A stretch of 64,000 bases of DNA from the NCBI GenBank assembly GCA_026120185.1, contig JANUWF010002422.1, forward strand, positions 1,240,001 to 1,304,000, in the 5' to 3' direction. The position numbers and the translations under genes were made by a program. Below are positions 36,661-49,736 of this stretch, in pieces. The notes under the pieces were generated by a model. That model worked only from the letters and a program-made list of their open reading frames with translations, was not told the origin of the DNA and ran no database searches. The DNA is from Voacanga thouarsii (Eukaryota > Streptophyta > Magnoliopsida > Gentianales > Apocynaceae). Numbering within the stretch: the first letter of the stretch is position 1; each line of letters begins with the position of its first letter.

Positions 36661-37745
36661 TAACATCCTTTTAGAAAGGCTTACAGGAGTCATCCTTCTT
36701 GAATGGTATTTTGTTAGAAGTTTTTGGGTCTAGGGGTGTAGGCTTAGCAAATGCCCTTCTCTTCAATTTTCTTTTAATTATTATAGCTGCATAAACCATG
36801 TCTTCCAAAATCTCATAAGAATACAACTTTACCAAATTGGCTATCTTCCTATTCAATCCTCCCAAAAATCTAGCCTTTGTTGCCCTAGGGCCCTCATTGA
36901 TATAAGCCTTCATTAACATCACTCTCATGTTCTTATGATAATCCTCCACACTCTTATTCCTTTGCTTTAGTGATTGAAGCATTTGGTAGAGGTCATTATA
37001 ATAGTGGTAAGGAACAAATCTAGCTCTCTTTATGTCTTTCAATAAGTTCCAAGTTGCGACGGGTTCTACTCCTATTTGCCTTCGTTGAGTGCTAACTTAC
37101 TCCTACCATACTAAGACATACTTCAAGAATACTAAAATAGCCAACCTCACCTTTGATATTTCATTGTAGGTATGACACTTAAATAATATTTCTTTCTTGC
37201 TTTTCCACTCAAAATAGAATTTAGGATAACTCTTTCTATAGAATGTGGATATTTTGATTTTAATATAGTTGAACTATGTCTTTTCTTCATTTCCTTCTCT
37301 CTTACCTCCTCTATTGTCCCATCCTCAATTTTGTTTCCCATAGATATCTTCATGTTCCCCTTCATTCCATTCATGAACTCCCTTAAAATCTCTTTCTAAT
37401 CCTCTTAGATTATTTCCTCTATCCCTTCCTTGCACCCTACCTCTTCCTCCTCTCAAACCATGTCTCCCTCCACTCATGGGAGCTTGTTAGAATCTTCTAA
37501 AGAAGTGCTCACCCCATTTTTCACCTTGTTGTGCATACAATAGGGGTGTATAATTAGGTTCATCTCTTTTCCTAGGGCTTTCATGTAGCCCTTGTCCCCC
37601 TTTTTTTGAGAAATTGTGAAAGCTTATCCTTAATTGGTTTATAACTCCGTGAAGTCTCTTTGCAAATCTTAGATATTCCTCCATTGTTCCTCAATCCTTG
37701 CTAGGATGATAGCTAACATATCTTGAGGTTTTCCTTGAGACATCA
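36661..37745 (-). pseudogene. Degraded gag of the Reina-like element
   Basis: The best part (36671-37042) is a typical chromovirus capsid C-terminal region: RARFVPYHYYNDLYQMLQSL, SVEDYHKNM, ARFLGGLNRKIANLVKL and ILEDMVYAAI, followed by a Lys-rich segment. Upstream pieces (37147-37374 and 37487-37684) carry the KIKISTF-type capsid start and Gly/Arg-rich or basic sequence. Stops and frame changes separate the pieces. The N-terminus is not defined. Confidence 0.78.
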
Positions 37746-37860
37746 TTGGAGGCATTCAAGAATATTAACCTACAAAAAAGTGGTTAGAAAAGAAAGAGGC
37801 CCTCAGTTTCACTCCATTACGTGTTATTCTCAAGGATAATCACTCCACGCTTGTGTTTAT

Positions 37861-38433
37861 TGTTAGTGTGATGCCCTAAAGGTAATCACTTGTACATTGT
37901 ATATGACACATTTTATTTTAATAGAAGACATTATTTATCTCACAATTTCTTTTGTTTACTTTTGTGTAAAATAACTATTAGATAAAGTCCTTACTACAAT
38001 ACTATGTTAAGGAAATCATGATAGAGATCATGATATGAGATTCCTACTACACTGTATAGTGTTAGTACTTAAATAGTCCCTAATCGTAGTATTAATGAGA
38101 TAGGACATCATTAATGCATTAAGACTAGCATGTGTTAGACTTCCTGATTTGATCAGGCGGTGGTTTTCATATCCCTGAGTATTGAGATATTCAAAGTTAA
38201 CACATGGCTGCTTGTTAAAGGAATAAGTTCATTGGATGACCTAACTATGAGATAGTCACATGGATAACTATTTAGTGCCAGTTATATAATCTCAATATAG
38301 CAAACATTCAAGTATCCTTAGACTTGAGATCTCCAAGGTACTTTGTTTGCTAAGCTTTGTGCTTTGATTCCAATCTCTGAAGTCAGATCGAGGGCTGCCT
38401 ATGGGATGGATATTGGGCACATTGTAAGGTAAA
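37861..38433 (+). mobile_element. Solo Ty1/copia LTR, left piece (plus)
   Basis: It starts TGTTAGTGTGATGCCC at 37861 and aligns with 10242-11991. It is interrupted at 38433 by a solo Athila LTR and resumes at 48578. The target duplication around the whole LTR is TTTAT (37856-37860) and TTTAC (49737-49741), with one C/T difference. It sits in the leader of the Reina-like element. Confidence 0.88.
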
Positions 38434-39052
38434 TAATACGTATTTATTTGGGTATAAAAATTATTTAAAAATAAGTATATTCCCAATCAAGTTTAAATTA
38501 AAATGTTAACCCCAAATTACACATATTAGCAAGCGTACTCATCATTAACATAGCATAGGGTTCAAAGGAGCGTCGATCCTCCAGGAATAACTATGCATTA
38601 ATTATTTTTATTTATTGTTTAACCGACTCAATAAAGTGAAAAAGAAATAAAAATAAAAATAAAATAAAATAAAAGAATATATACATGTCAAGGATAAAGA
38701 ATTATGTAACTCAAACCATTATTCTGGCAAACATGATCTTAAAGTACCGAATCATTATCATAGCTAATTATTCTCTTGGCATCATAAAGGATTAAGATAG
38801 ATTCCCTTCTTTGCTCAATCCACAAAATCCCCATCTTCTAGAAAATTAGAATTACTTGATCTCGTCTCAACTAATTCATCCAAAAGATGCATTAAACACA
38901 ATCCTTAATTAAATTCCTTTGGTCTCGAAAAATTTAAAAGATGAAATTAATCAATGAATCTTTGGTCTTGATAGACATCAATTAGCCTTTAATTACCAGT
39001 TCTTAGCAATTAACCCTCTTGGTCCAGTAAGTTAATAGCCAGCAGAATATTT
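38434..39052 (-). mobile_element. Solo Athila-like LTR, left piece
   Basis: It begins TAATACGTATT (original TG changed to TA) and aligns with 32580 onward. It is interrupted at 39052 by a family T LTR and resumes at 47685. The target duplication GTAAA is perfect at 38429-38433 and 48578-48582. Total length without the insert is about 1,512 bp, equal to the other solo copy. Confidence 0.88.
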
Positions 39053-42000
39053 GTGAAACCCCAGTCAAAACCAACCTTAGAGTAAGGGGGTTGGGATGCA
39101 TATTATATTTTATTTCATGTTTAAATATATTTTTATATGATTTTATGTGCATTGAATTTGTGTTTTATAGTTTAGAGGGCTTGGTTGTGATTATGGAGTG
39201 GGAAGGGCAAAATGGTAATTTTTGCCCGAGGTGGAAAAAATGAGATAACTTGAGGATTGAATAGGAAAATATTTTTAGAGAGGAAATAAGAACAAGAGTT
39301 GTTGTGGTGTAGTGGTTAGAGCCTTAGAATTAATTCCTGAGGTTTTGGGTTCAAATTCCATCATAAAAGCTTTAGCTTGGTTAAATTTTATTTTTGCTTG
39401 GGAAGTATCATTTTCGGCCTTAGTGGTGTCTGGAGTAGGGTAGAGATGTTGTCCTATGAGAGACATGATAGGAGTCTTCAAATCCTACTCTTTTACTCTA
39501 CTCGAAATTTCTAAAGGGAATTCATTCCCTCTTGAACCCTAATCTTTCCTATTTCTCAATTCATTAGTTTGTTCAATTTGTTCAAACCAATTTTTATTGT
39601 AGAAAAATTCTAGCAAGGTGCTGTGGCTTTGAAGGTTCAAAATGTTTTAGTAAAAGACATCATATGGACCAAAACAATAGAAGAGGGGGAAGGATTTCAA
39701 GTGAATTAAATTCCTTAGTGAACTTTCTAAAAATTCACTCTAGTTAGGTTCATTTCCCTTCATGCATAGAACTGGAATTTTTACAGCTTTGTGTGCCTTC
39801 AAGGTGACGAAATTTTTAACCATCATTCCCTCCCAAATGCTGTCGGAAAATGGCCCATTTTATCAGCTTAGAATCTGGATTTTTCTAGCTAATTTCGGAC
39901 TGCACAAAAGTGGTGCAAAACCAGAAAAATTCCTGTGGAAATCGCAGTTTTGGAGGACCGAAACCAAGCTGTTTTCTTCCAGTTTTTGTTCAGCACATTA
40001 GCCATGTTTTTCCTCCATGAAGTAGGCTGGAAACCAGCCTTGAAAGCCCCAGAAATGCCCCTTCAAAGCCTCTGTAAATCGCCTGGAAAAGGGCAACCAA
40101 AAACTGCCCAGAAAATTCCAGCCTTGCGAAAATGCTTTGCAGAATTTTGTCCAGCTTTGTTTCCTAATTCAACCATAGCTGAAACTCCATCCTTTTTCTG
40201 CAAAAACCACCCTTAAACCTCCATTAACTGAACTCCATTATCCTCCCTAAGTTTTACACAAAAAATCCAGTCATGGCTACCTAAAAGATTTCCAAAAAAA
40301 ATTCTGCAAACATGATCTGATTTGGATACCAAAATTCCAGCCACCATGATTTAACAACTTTCCATAAAATATGCTTCAACCAACCAGACATTCCCTTCAC
40401 CATTATACTCGATAAGTTTGGCCACCCTTAGCCTCCTTCAACCAGCTTTCGTTCAGCCAAACCACTGCTCAGAAATTCCTCCATGGCAGACTTCCAAAAG
40501 CTCTCCAATAATTAAATATCTCCTTGAATATTTAGTTTCCAAAATTGCTTCCCAAAAATATTCTTCAAGGATTTCGACAACTAGCCTTTCCTTTTTCCCT
40601 TCCAAACCAGAAAATCATCTCCCTAAACTCTACAGAAATTCGGCCAACCCTAATCTCTTCAGAATTTCGGCAGCCTCTATCCAAAAGCTCTCTATTCTCT
40701 TCAACCTTCAAGAACACATAGTATACCAAAAACACCAACTCCTTTCTTTCACCTAATACCACTCCAAATCACTTCAAACCACCTCTAAAAATTCCAGATT
40801 TCATCTATTCATTACTGTGAGTCTGTTCCATTTTTAACATCACGCTACGAAATCCAACTTGTACTTTTGGATAAAAAACCAGAAATTTTGTGAGGACTCA
40901 ATAACACATTCAAGGTAGGATTATTCTAACAATTTCATCTTCTCCAATCTTGATCTCTAATGAATATATGTATCAATAAACATGCTAATGGTCTCTCTCT
41001 CTCTCTCTCTCTCTCTCTTGGCCGAAACTCTCCCCTTCTTGGCCGGATGGCTTCTTCTCCAATGACCATGCTTTCTCCACCTTCCTTGAACGGATTTAGG
41101 CATCTAGGGGCTGAGATTCATTCGAAACTCCTTCGAGGTATTCACCAATCAAGTAAGTCCCTTCATCCCTTCTTTTAAATTCTAGATTCATGTCTCTAGG
41201 GTGATGTTGATAGAAGGTGGATTGTGGATAGGATTTGAGTATGTATTGTTGAGAGTGAAGCATGAATATATGTATGAATATGAAGAAGATGGGATCTATG
41301 CATGGATGGGTTATCTTGGTTGATTGTATGATGATTTGAGGTTTAATGTATGTCTCCATGTCATAGGTAGTATTTTTGATGAAGTATGTTAGAGATTATG
41401 ACACCTTTGGTGAATAGGATTTATATTCATGTTGGATTATTGAAGCCATGATCATATTTATGCTAGTAGGGGTTTAGGTCATGTCTTGATAAATTGATAT
41501 CTATGCTTGTATGCATGATTTGGATGATTTGATGAATTGAATGGTTGTATATGTTCATGATTGTGGTTAACCATAGAAATATAATAATGATCTAGTTGTC
41601 CCTAAGCTAATTTTTATTCCATGAATAAAATATTTTATAATATAATTTTGCTAGTAATTTCGAAAAAACCCTAGGAGGGGTAGATTTGGATTACTATATA
41701 TAATAGGGATATTTTAATCGAATAAATAAAAGCTTTTGCTAGAAAAATAATATATATATATTATTTAAAATAATGAAATCAATTAAAGCCTTCTATGGAA
41801 ATAATTATAATTAGTAAAATATTTATTACTAAAAATTTAATTATTATCTTTTAATCAAAACCCATTAGGAATTTATTTATTATTGTTCAAGCAAGACTTA
41901 TTAAATTTATTTTTAACTAATTTTAGCTATCAATTATTTTCTAACAACTAAATTTTTAATAAATCAATATTTTATCTAATACCACCTAGGACTCTTCATC

Positions 42001-42154
42001 AAATAAACTCTAAATCTTTCTTAGCAAGATTTAAACCTTCAACTTATTAGTACGTATTTCCCAAAACGTTAATTGTTTTAAATATCAAATTAGACTTAGC
42101 TTATAAACCTATTTATTTATTGTTTGGCCTTAGAGCTTGGGACACTAGGATTAT
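39053..42154 (+). mobile_element. Solo family T LTR (plus), left piece
   Basis: It starts TGTGAAACCCCAGTC and follows the family for 3.1 kb until a second T LTR in the opposite orientation enters at 42155. It resumes at 46463. The flanking duplication is ATATT (39048-39052) and ATACG (47685-47689). The uninterrupted Athila copy at 32580 reads ATATG at this site, so both sides look like mutated forms of it. It contains a CT microsatellite (40992-41018) and the Pol III-like boxes. Confidence 0.88.
39305..39359 (+). promoter_or_regulatory. tRNA-like A/B box pair
   Basis: The A box TGGTGTAGTGG (39305-39315) is followed by TTAGAGC, and the B box GGTTCAAATTCC lies at 39348-39359, 43 bases apart, with TTTTATTTTT downstream. 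It is 252 bases from the LTR start. Confidence 0.6.
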
Positions 42155-44459
42155 TGTAACACTCCGGAAAACCTAAGCCCGCCAGGGCTGGGGATGTCGC
42201 CCTGTCCAAAGGACAATAGGTCTTTATAACTAGGTCACAAATAAAATTACTAAAATAACTAATACTCAATCTAAAAAGAATTTATTACAACCCAAAATAC
42301 TTCAAAAGTACATCCATGAAATTCCAAAACAAAAACCATAATTAAAATCATCCACTCTCGTCTCTCCAAAGCAATACATAAAATCAAAAGACATATTCTC
42401 TTCCAAGGTAGCTACTCACCCACAACAGGATCAACCTGAAATCATGATAAAAGGTGGTGAGACAGAAATCTCAGTAAGTCCGTGTGTGCTTTGGGTGTTT
42501 AGTGGAAACAGTTCGTGGATGCAAAGTGTGAAATCTTTATAAGAGAAACATTGGCAAGCAATAAACATTAGTCAAAAGCAAGAGTGACGTTTTGGCTCTT
42601 CTAGCCATACATAAGTAATGAAATCAACCACTCGAAAGAAAGGGGTATGGGTTACCACACATTGGGCCCCATAACCGGTCAGAATGCCTAACACGTTGTG
42701 CAGACTGACAAAAGTAGGTGATCGGCCTACTGGGCAAGATACTCCTCCTTCTCTATACCCAAACAACCACCGTGTGTCCATTCCGACAAAAACACAGTCA
42801 CTTGACTGAAACAAAATAAACTGCTAGCTCGGACCGGCATGACTCACTGGAACTGGCATCTTATCCAGGAAGGACTGCCCCTCAGAGGTGGCCACCTACT
42901 GAGTGACTTACCCTAATCCTTCAAAGACTAGTCCTAGTAGTCCACCCTTATTGAGTACTCAACGACATTCCCCACTTGGGATAAAATGAACAAAGCATTG
43001 TTCTTCATGAAAATAACAATTTGAGGGTTTCCAAAGCTTTGGGAGAAATTAGTTTTAGAAAGAGTTTCAAGTTTGGAAAAATCTGCTCAAAGACTTTTAA
43101 ATAATTTAAGCGTTGGAATTAATGATGAATTCAACCCTCAATTGCTTTCAAATAACCGAGTGTCCTTGCACTCCACATTTGGCTTGCCATAAGGAAATCA
43201 TTTCACATCAATCAGGTTTTATGTAGGAGCTTACCTGATTCTTGCTCACAACAACAAGGTCTCGAACAGCTGACCTAACCCCACATGGGCAAATACAAAT
43301 CTTAATCAGATTCAAACCACAACCTACTTCCTCAATTTTAAATCAACTCAATTCACTACTACCATGATCCTAGTGTCCCAAGCTTTAAGGCAAAACAATA
43401 ATTGAATAGGTTTATAAGCTAAGTTTAATTTTTTTTTAAATAATTAATGGATTAGGAAATAAATTCTAATAAGTTGAAAGTTTAAATCTTGTTAAGGAAA
43501 ATTTAGAGTTTATTTGATCAGAAGTCATAGGTGGTACTAGGTAAAATAGTGATTTAATGATAGCTTAGTTGTTAGAAAATAATTGATAGCTAAAACTAGT
43601 TAAGATTAAATTTAATAAGTCTTTCTTGGAAAATAATAAGTAAATCCTTAAGGGTTTGATTTAGTAAATATTTTTTTAAGTATAAATCTTTTCCATAAAG
43701 GCTTTAATTAATTTCTTTATTTAAAATAATATTTATTTATTTTATTTTCTAGAAAAGTTATTATTTATTTGACTAAAATATCCTTTACATATATTATAAT
43801 TCTAAATCTACCCTTCCTAGGGTTTTCGAAATTCTCTAGCAAAAATTATTAGTAAATATTTTATTCATGAAATAAAATTTGCTTATGGACAACTAGATCA
43901 TGATCAAGATTCCATGGCCAACCATAATTAATAACATACTCAATCCTTCAATTCATCAAATCATCCAAATCTTGCACATAGGCATAGATCTAAATTTATT
44001 AAGACATGCTTTAACCTCTACTAGCATAAACATGATCATGGCTTCAAAATCTAATCATGCATACAAATCCTATTCACCAATGGTGACATAATCTCTAGCA
44101 TGCTTCATCACAAATACTACTTATGACATGCATCAAACCTCAACTCATCATTCAATCCACCAATATAATCCTTCCATGCATAAATCCCATCTCCTTCACA
44201 ATCATCCATATACTCATGCTTCAATATCGACAACAACACATATACAAACCCATCGCCATTCATCTTCTCACAACATCAACCTAGAGACATGATTCTAAAG
44301 TTTAAAGAGATGATTGAAGGTACTTACTTGGTTGATGAATGACTTGAAGGATTTTAGAGAATATCTCAACTCCTAGATGGCTAATCTTGTTCAAGAAAGG
44401 TGGCGAAAGCATGGTCATGGAGGAAGAGACCATTCGGCCAAGAGAGGGAATTTCGGTCC

Positions 44460-44461
<2 letters not shown>

Positions 44462-44502
<41 letters not shown>

Positions 44503-44521
44503 AGAAGAAGAAGAAGAAGAA
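44462..44521. repeat. Compound (GA)n(GAA)n microsatellite
   Basis: About 18 GA units at 44462-44499 pass directly into about 8 GAA units. This is the longest microsatellite in the window and occupies the CT/GA site shared by all family T LTRs. Confidence 0.95.
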
Positions 44522-46153
44522 GTCATTAGCATGATTATTTGTATAGATTCTCACTAGAGATCAAGTTTGAAGAGCATGATGTTGATAGAGTGAATTTACC
44601 TTGAAGATGTTCTTGTTCAGAAATTTCTACTTTGATCCAAAGTAGCAAGATGTTTGGAGGAGTTTGATGTTAATAATGGTTTTGATGGATTCACAGCAAT
44701 GAGTAGACTAAATCTGGAGATTTTCGTGAGGGTTTGAGGTGGTTTGGAGGGGTATTAGGTGTAGAGAAGAAGTGGGTGTTCTTGGTGTAGTGTGTGTGTG
44801 TTCTTGATGCTTGAAGAAAAATCGAGAGAGGGAGAGATAGTTTGTGCAGCTGTCGATTTTTCTGTGGGAATAGGCCTGGCCGAATTCTAGTAGGGTTTAG
44901 GGAGTTGATTCTCTGATTTGGAATGGAAAGGAAAGGTTAGTTGTTACAATCCTTGAAGAATATTTTTGGGAAGTGAATTTGGAAAGTAGATATCTTAAGA
45001 ATATCTTGATTTGTTTGGATAGCTTGAAGTCTCCTATGGCCGACTGGATTGTGCAGCTCTTCTGGGGAATTAAAGCTGGTTAAAGGAGGCTTGTGATGGC
45101 CGAAACTAAGATGCACAATGGTGGAGAAGATGTCTGATCAATTGAGCAAACTTTTATGGAAAGTTGTTAAACAAGATGGCTGAAATTTTGGAAAGTAATC
45201 AAGCTAAATTGTAGGGATTTGGTTGAGGGATTTTCGGACAGCCATTGCTGCCTTTCGTCCAGAAGCTTGAGGGAAACAATGTAGCTCTGTTAATGGAGGT
45301 TTAAGGGAGGTTTTGACAGAAGTAGGTTGGGGTTTTCGGTTGGAACAAAATAGGAAACAAACTGGACAAAAAATTCTGCACAGAAATTTCGCTGCACAGT
45401 GATTTTTCTGGCAGATTTTCGTCTGCTATTTAGAGCCATTTTGCAGCGAGTTTTGAAAGGAATTTCAGGGGTATTCAAGGCTGGTTTCCAGCCTTCTTTA
45501 TGGTAGAAAACATAGCTAAGGTGCTGCACAAAATCTGGGAGAAAGCAGCTTGGTTTTGAGCTCCCAAAACTGATTTTCGTACAGGAATTTTTCCTGCTTT
45601 GCTCCAGATTGTGCAGTCCGAAATTGGTCAAGAATTTTCAGGTTTCAAATTGATCCTAAAGACCACTTTTCTGGCAGCACTTGGGAGGGAATGTGAGCTA
45701 GAATTTTTGACCTTTTGAAAGTACAACGAGCTGGAAAATTTCAGCTCATTCCATGAAGATAGATGAACTAAGATAGAGGAAAATTTCAGCAAGCTTTCAA
45801 GAGGGATTTTCCTCTTGAATTTTCCCACAAATCTACCATATTTTCCAAATCAAAAGAAGTCTTTTACCAAGACATTTTGATCCTAAAAGACCTCAGCACT
45901 CTACTGGATTTTCTGGAAAGAAAAAGGCTATAACATCTTGATCAAACTAATGAGTTGAGAATTGAGGAAAATTAAATATCAAGGAAGGATGATTTTCCCT
46001 ATAAGAATTTCGAGAAGAGTAGAAGGAGTGGAATGAGATTACTTCTATCATGTCTCTCCTAGAACATCATCACCACATTAATCTAGGTCCTTAAGGCCAA
46101 AACCATCCTTTCCCAAGCAAAATAAAATTTACTCAAGCTAAAGCTTCTATGAT

Positions 46154-46208
46154 GGACTTTGAACCTTAGACCTCAATAATTTATTCTAAAGCTCTAACCA
46201 CTAAACCA
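46154..46208 (-). promoter_or_regulatory. tRNA-like A/B box pair
   Basis: The minus-strand A box TGGTTTAGTGG is at 46208-46198 and the B box GGTTCAAAGTCC at 46165-46154, spacing 43, about 254 bases from the LTR start at 46462. Confidence 0.6.
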
Positions 46209-46462
46209 AAACAACTCTTGTTGATACTTTCACTAGAAAAATTATTTTCTATTCAATCCACAAGCTATCTCCCTATTTTCACCTCGGGCAAAAATTACCA
46301 TTTTGCCCTTCTCACACAACATTCACCCACACAACTTCAAAACAATAAACTCACATCCAAAGCATATAAAAATCATATGAAAGCATATTTAAACATGAAA
46401 TAAAGCATGTTATGCATCCCCAACCCCCTTACTCTAAGGTTGGTCTTGACTGGGGTTTCACA

Positions 46463-47684
46463 ATCATGGTGGTAGTGAGTTGAGTTGTTTTAAGTTGAGA
46501 AGGTGGATTTTGGCTTGAGTTTGATTGTGGTTTGTATTTGCCCATGCAGGGTTAGGTCAGCTGTTGGAGACCTTTTGTTGTGAGTAAGAAGCAAATAAGC
46601 TCCTGCATAAAACCTGATTGATATAAAATGTTTATTGTGGCAAGCCAAATGTAGAGTGCGTGGACACTCATTTCTGTAAGGCAATTGAGGATTGACTCCT
46701 TTCTTATTCTAGTCAAACAAGTTATTTGAAAATCTATAAGCAAATTTACTCAAACTAAAAACTCTTTCCAAAACTGATTTTGACAAAGACTATGGAGACC
46801 CTTAATTGCCATTTTCATGTGGAAGTATGGTTTATTCACTTTTTCCCCCCAAGTGGGATACGTTATGTTGAGTACTCAATAAGGGTGGACTACTAGGGCT
46901 AGCTTTTGAAGGGTTAGGGTAAGTCTCTCAGTAGGTGGCCATATCTGAGGGGTGAGTCCTTCCCGGATAAGATGTCAGTCTAGTAGGTCGTGTCGGTCCG
47001 AACTAGCAATTTTTATTTCAGTCAAGTGACTGTGTTTTGTCGGAATGGACACCCGGTTGTTGTTTGAGTATAGAGAAGGAGCAATATCTTGCCCGGTAGG
47101 CCGATCACCTACCTTTTGTCAGTCTACACAAAGTGTCGGCATTCTGATCGATTATGGGGCCCAATATGTGGTAACCCATGATCATTTCTTTTGAGTGGTT
47201 GATTTTATTGATTATGTATGGTTAGTAAAGCCAAAACACCACTCTTGTTTTTTACTAATGTTTATTGCTTTCCAGTATTTTTCTTATAAAGGTTTTATAC
47301 TTTGCATTCACGAACTATTCCCACTGGACACTCAAAGCACACACGGACTTGCTGAGATTTCTGTCCTATCACCTTTTTATCATGATTTCAGGTCGATCCT
47401 GCTGTGGGGATGAGTAGCTAGTAATATTTGCCTTGGAAGAGAATGTTGTCATTTATTTTTATGCGTTGTTTTGGAGAGTTGAGAGTGGATAATTTTATTT
47501 ATGGATTTGTTTTAGGAATTCATGAATTTATTCTTGGATTTATTCTTGGGATGTAATAAATTTTAAGTTAAAGTATTATTTTTATTCCGCTATTTTATTT
47601 GTGTGACCTAGTTATAAAGACCCCTTGTCCTTTAGACAGGGCGACATCCCCGGCCCCGGTGGGCCTAGGTAGCGGGGTGTTACA
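46463..47684 (+). mobile_element. Solo family T LTR (plus), right piece
   Basis: It resumes the LTR begun at 39053 and ends GCGGGGTGTTACA at 47684. Its last ~800 bases match the complement of 42155-43000 (for example GACCTAGTTATAAAGACCCC), so the two nested LTRs form inverted repeats on this side as well. Confidence 0.88.
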
Positions 47685-48577
47685 ATACGAAATTAATGAA
47701 TTGAAACTACCATCAACCCCTTTGGTCCAGTAAGCTAATGGAAGAAAACAACCAACTAATCTCGTAATAGGCATAAATAATCAAATACCAAGAAGAATAA
47801 TTAATTAATCAAAAGATCAAATAACTCCAAAAATCATGAATACCTAAAATAATGTCAAATTACAATAAAACAATAAACATATCATTGTTCAAGAAAAAGA
47901 AAACAAAGTAAAAGAAAGCACTCATAGACAAGCCCCCTTTGAAGACCTTCTGACACAACCCTCCTTAAGTTGGTGGAATTCCTCCTTGATTTGAATGATT
48001 TTCTGTTATGATCCACGAATTTCCCACTTTTCTCTTATGTTTTTCATCTATTTATAGGTTTAGGAAGTGCCTAAATTCGTTGGTGTAGGGTTCATGGCCA
48101 AGTAGAATTAGGAAGATACAAAAACTCTGCAGATTACCAAAAATCACGTGAAAAATCAAAACTCTGCCTTATCCTCAAGTCACAGCAGGCGCCGCCTTGA
48201 CTGCTGGAGCCACCGATTGTGTTCTGTTTCTTCAGTTGTTCACCGATTTTTTCTTGATTTCAATGTAACATTTTCCAGAGTATAGCCGGTGCCGGTTTGG
48301 TTCTATTCTGGTCTTGTTTCAACGATTTTTTGTCATCTCAAAGTACGTGCTAACAGCATGGGGTTGGCGCCATTTCCTCTGGCCTGTTCGACACTGCCTC
48401 TATTCTGTTTTACGATGTTTTTGCCTTATTTTACCCCTAAAATCTGAAATAATGTACAAAACATCTTTCTAATAGTAAAATCTCAAATATGAAGGAATAT
48501 GACTAGTTATCGAACCAAATGCATCACAAAATAGCCTCAAATAACTAGAAAAAATATGACTAATTTAGGCCCTATCA
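47685..48577 (-). mobile_element. Solo Athila-like LTR, right piece
   Basis: It continues from 39052 (GAAATTAATGAATTGAAAC aligns with the 33190 region of the other copy) and ends GGCCCTATCA at 48577. It carries the GC-rich GGCGCC-type motif cluster at about 48180-48420. Confidence 0.88.
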
Positions 48578-49736
48578 GTAAATGAAAGTAGTTGAGAAGG
48601 TCAATAAAGGATTCACCACTCCTAATAGTAGGGGCAAATATCTCACGATCACTTGTAGGAATTATTACTCGAGAAGTCCTGGCCAAGGCAATTGTGTATT
48701 GGAAATAGTTCCAATTGATACACATCTAGAGTAGTGGGTTCCTAGTACATTATTATTGTATTCGGGCCAGAATTAATTCTGGAGGGAGTTTACACTAATT
48801 CCGTACTCTAAACTGAATGAAATATTGTGTGGTGAAATGAGTTAATTGTACTGTAGTTTGTTATTGAAGGATTCATGTCAAGCCACTTGACTTCCTGGAG
48901 TCTTGGGTGGTCATGATGTATTGCTAAATACCGCTCATAATCTGGGAATATGCGTTTATTCATTGATGAATTATAAACCAATCCTGATTAGAATCAATAT
49001 AATTAATTCTAATTAATTATGGATTATTAATTTCAAAGACGTTTGGATTAATTCATATTCGCTACCAATTGACTGGGAAACCTAATAGGTCACACACAAT
49101 AGAGGATTATATACTCAAGATATTATTTGATAACATAGTGGGGTTAATTGCGAGAAAGAGAAGTTATTATGGGCAAATTATAATTAGTTATAATTTGTGG
49201 TCCACGTTGTAATTGTGAGAACTTGATATTTCCAATTACAATTAGAGAATTCTAATCATTTTAGAAATCTCAAGTGGAGGATTTTAGCACGATTTTTCGT
49301 GTGATATATATGATAGATGCATGAAATCCTAAGGGGGAGTGTGATTCACGAAAAATAACAGCCACGAAAGCTCTCTTTTCTCTTTCTCTCTCTCGTTGAT
49401 CTTGATCAAAACCCTAGGCACCATTGTTTTTATGCTAAAATAGGAAATTTTGGTGCTTGAGTGTATCCTCCGTATGGATTTCTACTAGAGATAATCACAC
49501 ATTGTGATTATAGTGGTTGGACGTTCAACTCTTATGGTGTTTGATCAAGAGGATTGCTGGATTGAGCCTCGACTTGAAGAAGAAAAATTTTGTTCTTCAC
49601 ATGATCAAAGAAAGGTAAAAGGCTGTTACTTTTGTTCTCTTTATATCTTGTTTTCCACACGTATGCGGATCCTAGGTTGGTATCTCATTCTTATTTTTTT
49701 GTTGCGCCATATATGATATGCGTGAGATACCCAACA
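48578..49736 (+). mobile_element. Solo Ty1/copia LTR, right piece
   Basis: It starts with the repeated target GTAAA, aligns with 10810-11991 and ends GATACCCAACA at 49736. Together with 37861-38433 it gives a complete LTR of about 1.73 kb with no internal region. Confidence 0.88.

Larger units (their letters stand above)
42155..46462 (-). mobile_element. Solo family T LTR (minus) nested in a plus T LTR
   Basis: The plus strand runs from TGTAACACTCCGG at 42155 to GGGGTTTCACA ending 46462, 4,308 bp, a complete LTR. The flanks ATTAT (42150-42154) and ATCAT (46463-46467) are a target duplication with one difference. The interrupted sequence GGGACACTAGGAT followed by CATGGT is continuous in the copies at 7650 and 18090, which proves where it landed. 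It contains GA and GAA microsatellites. Confidence 0.93.
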
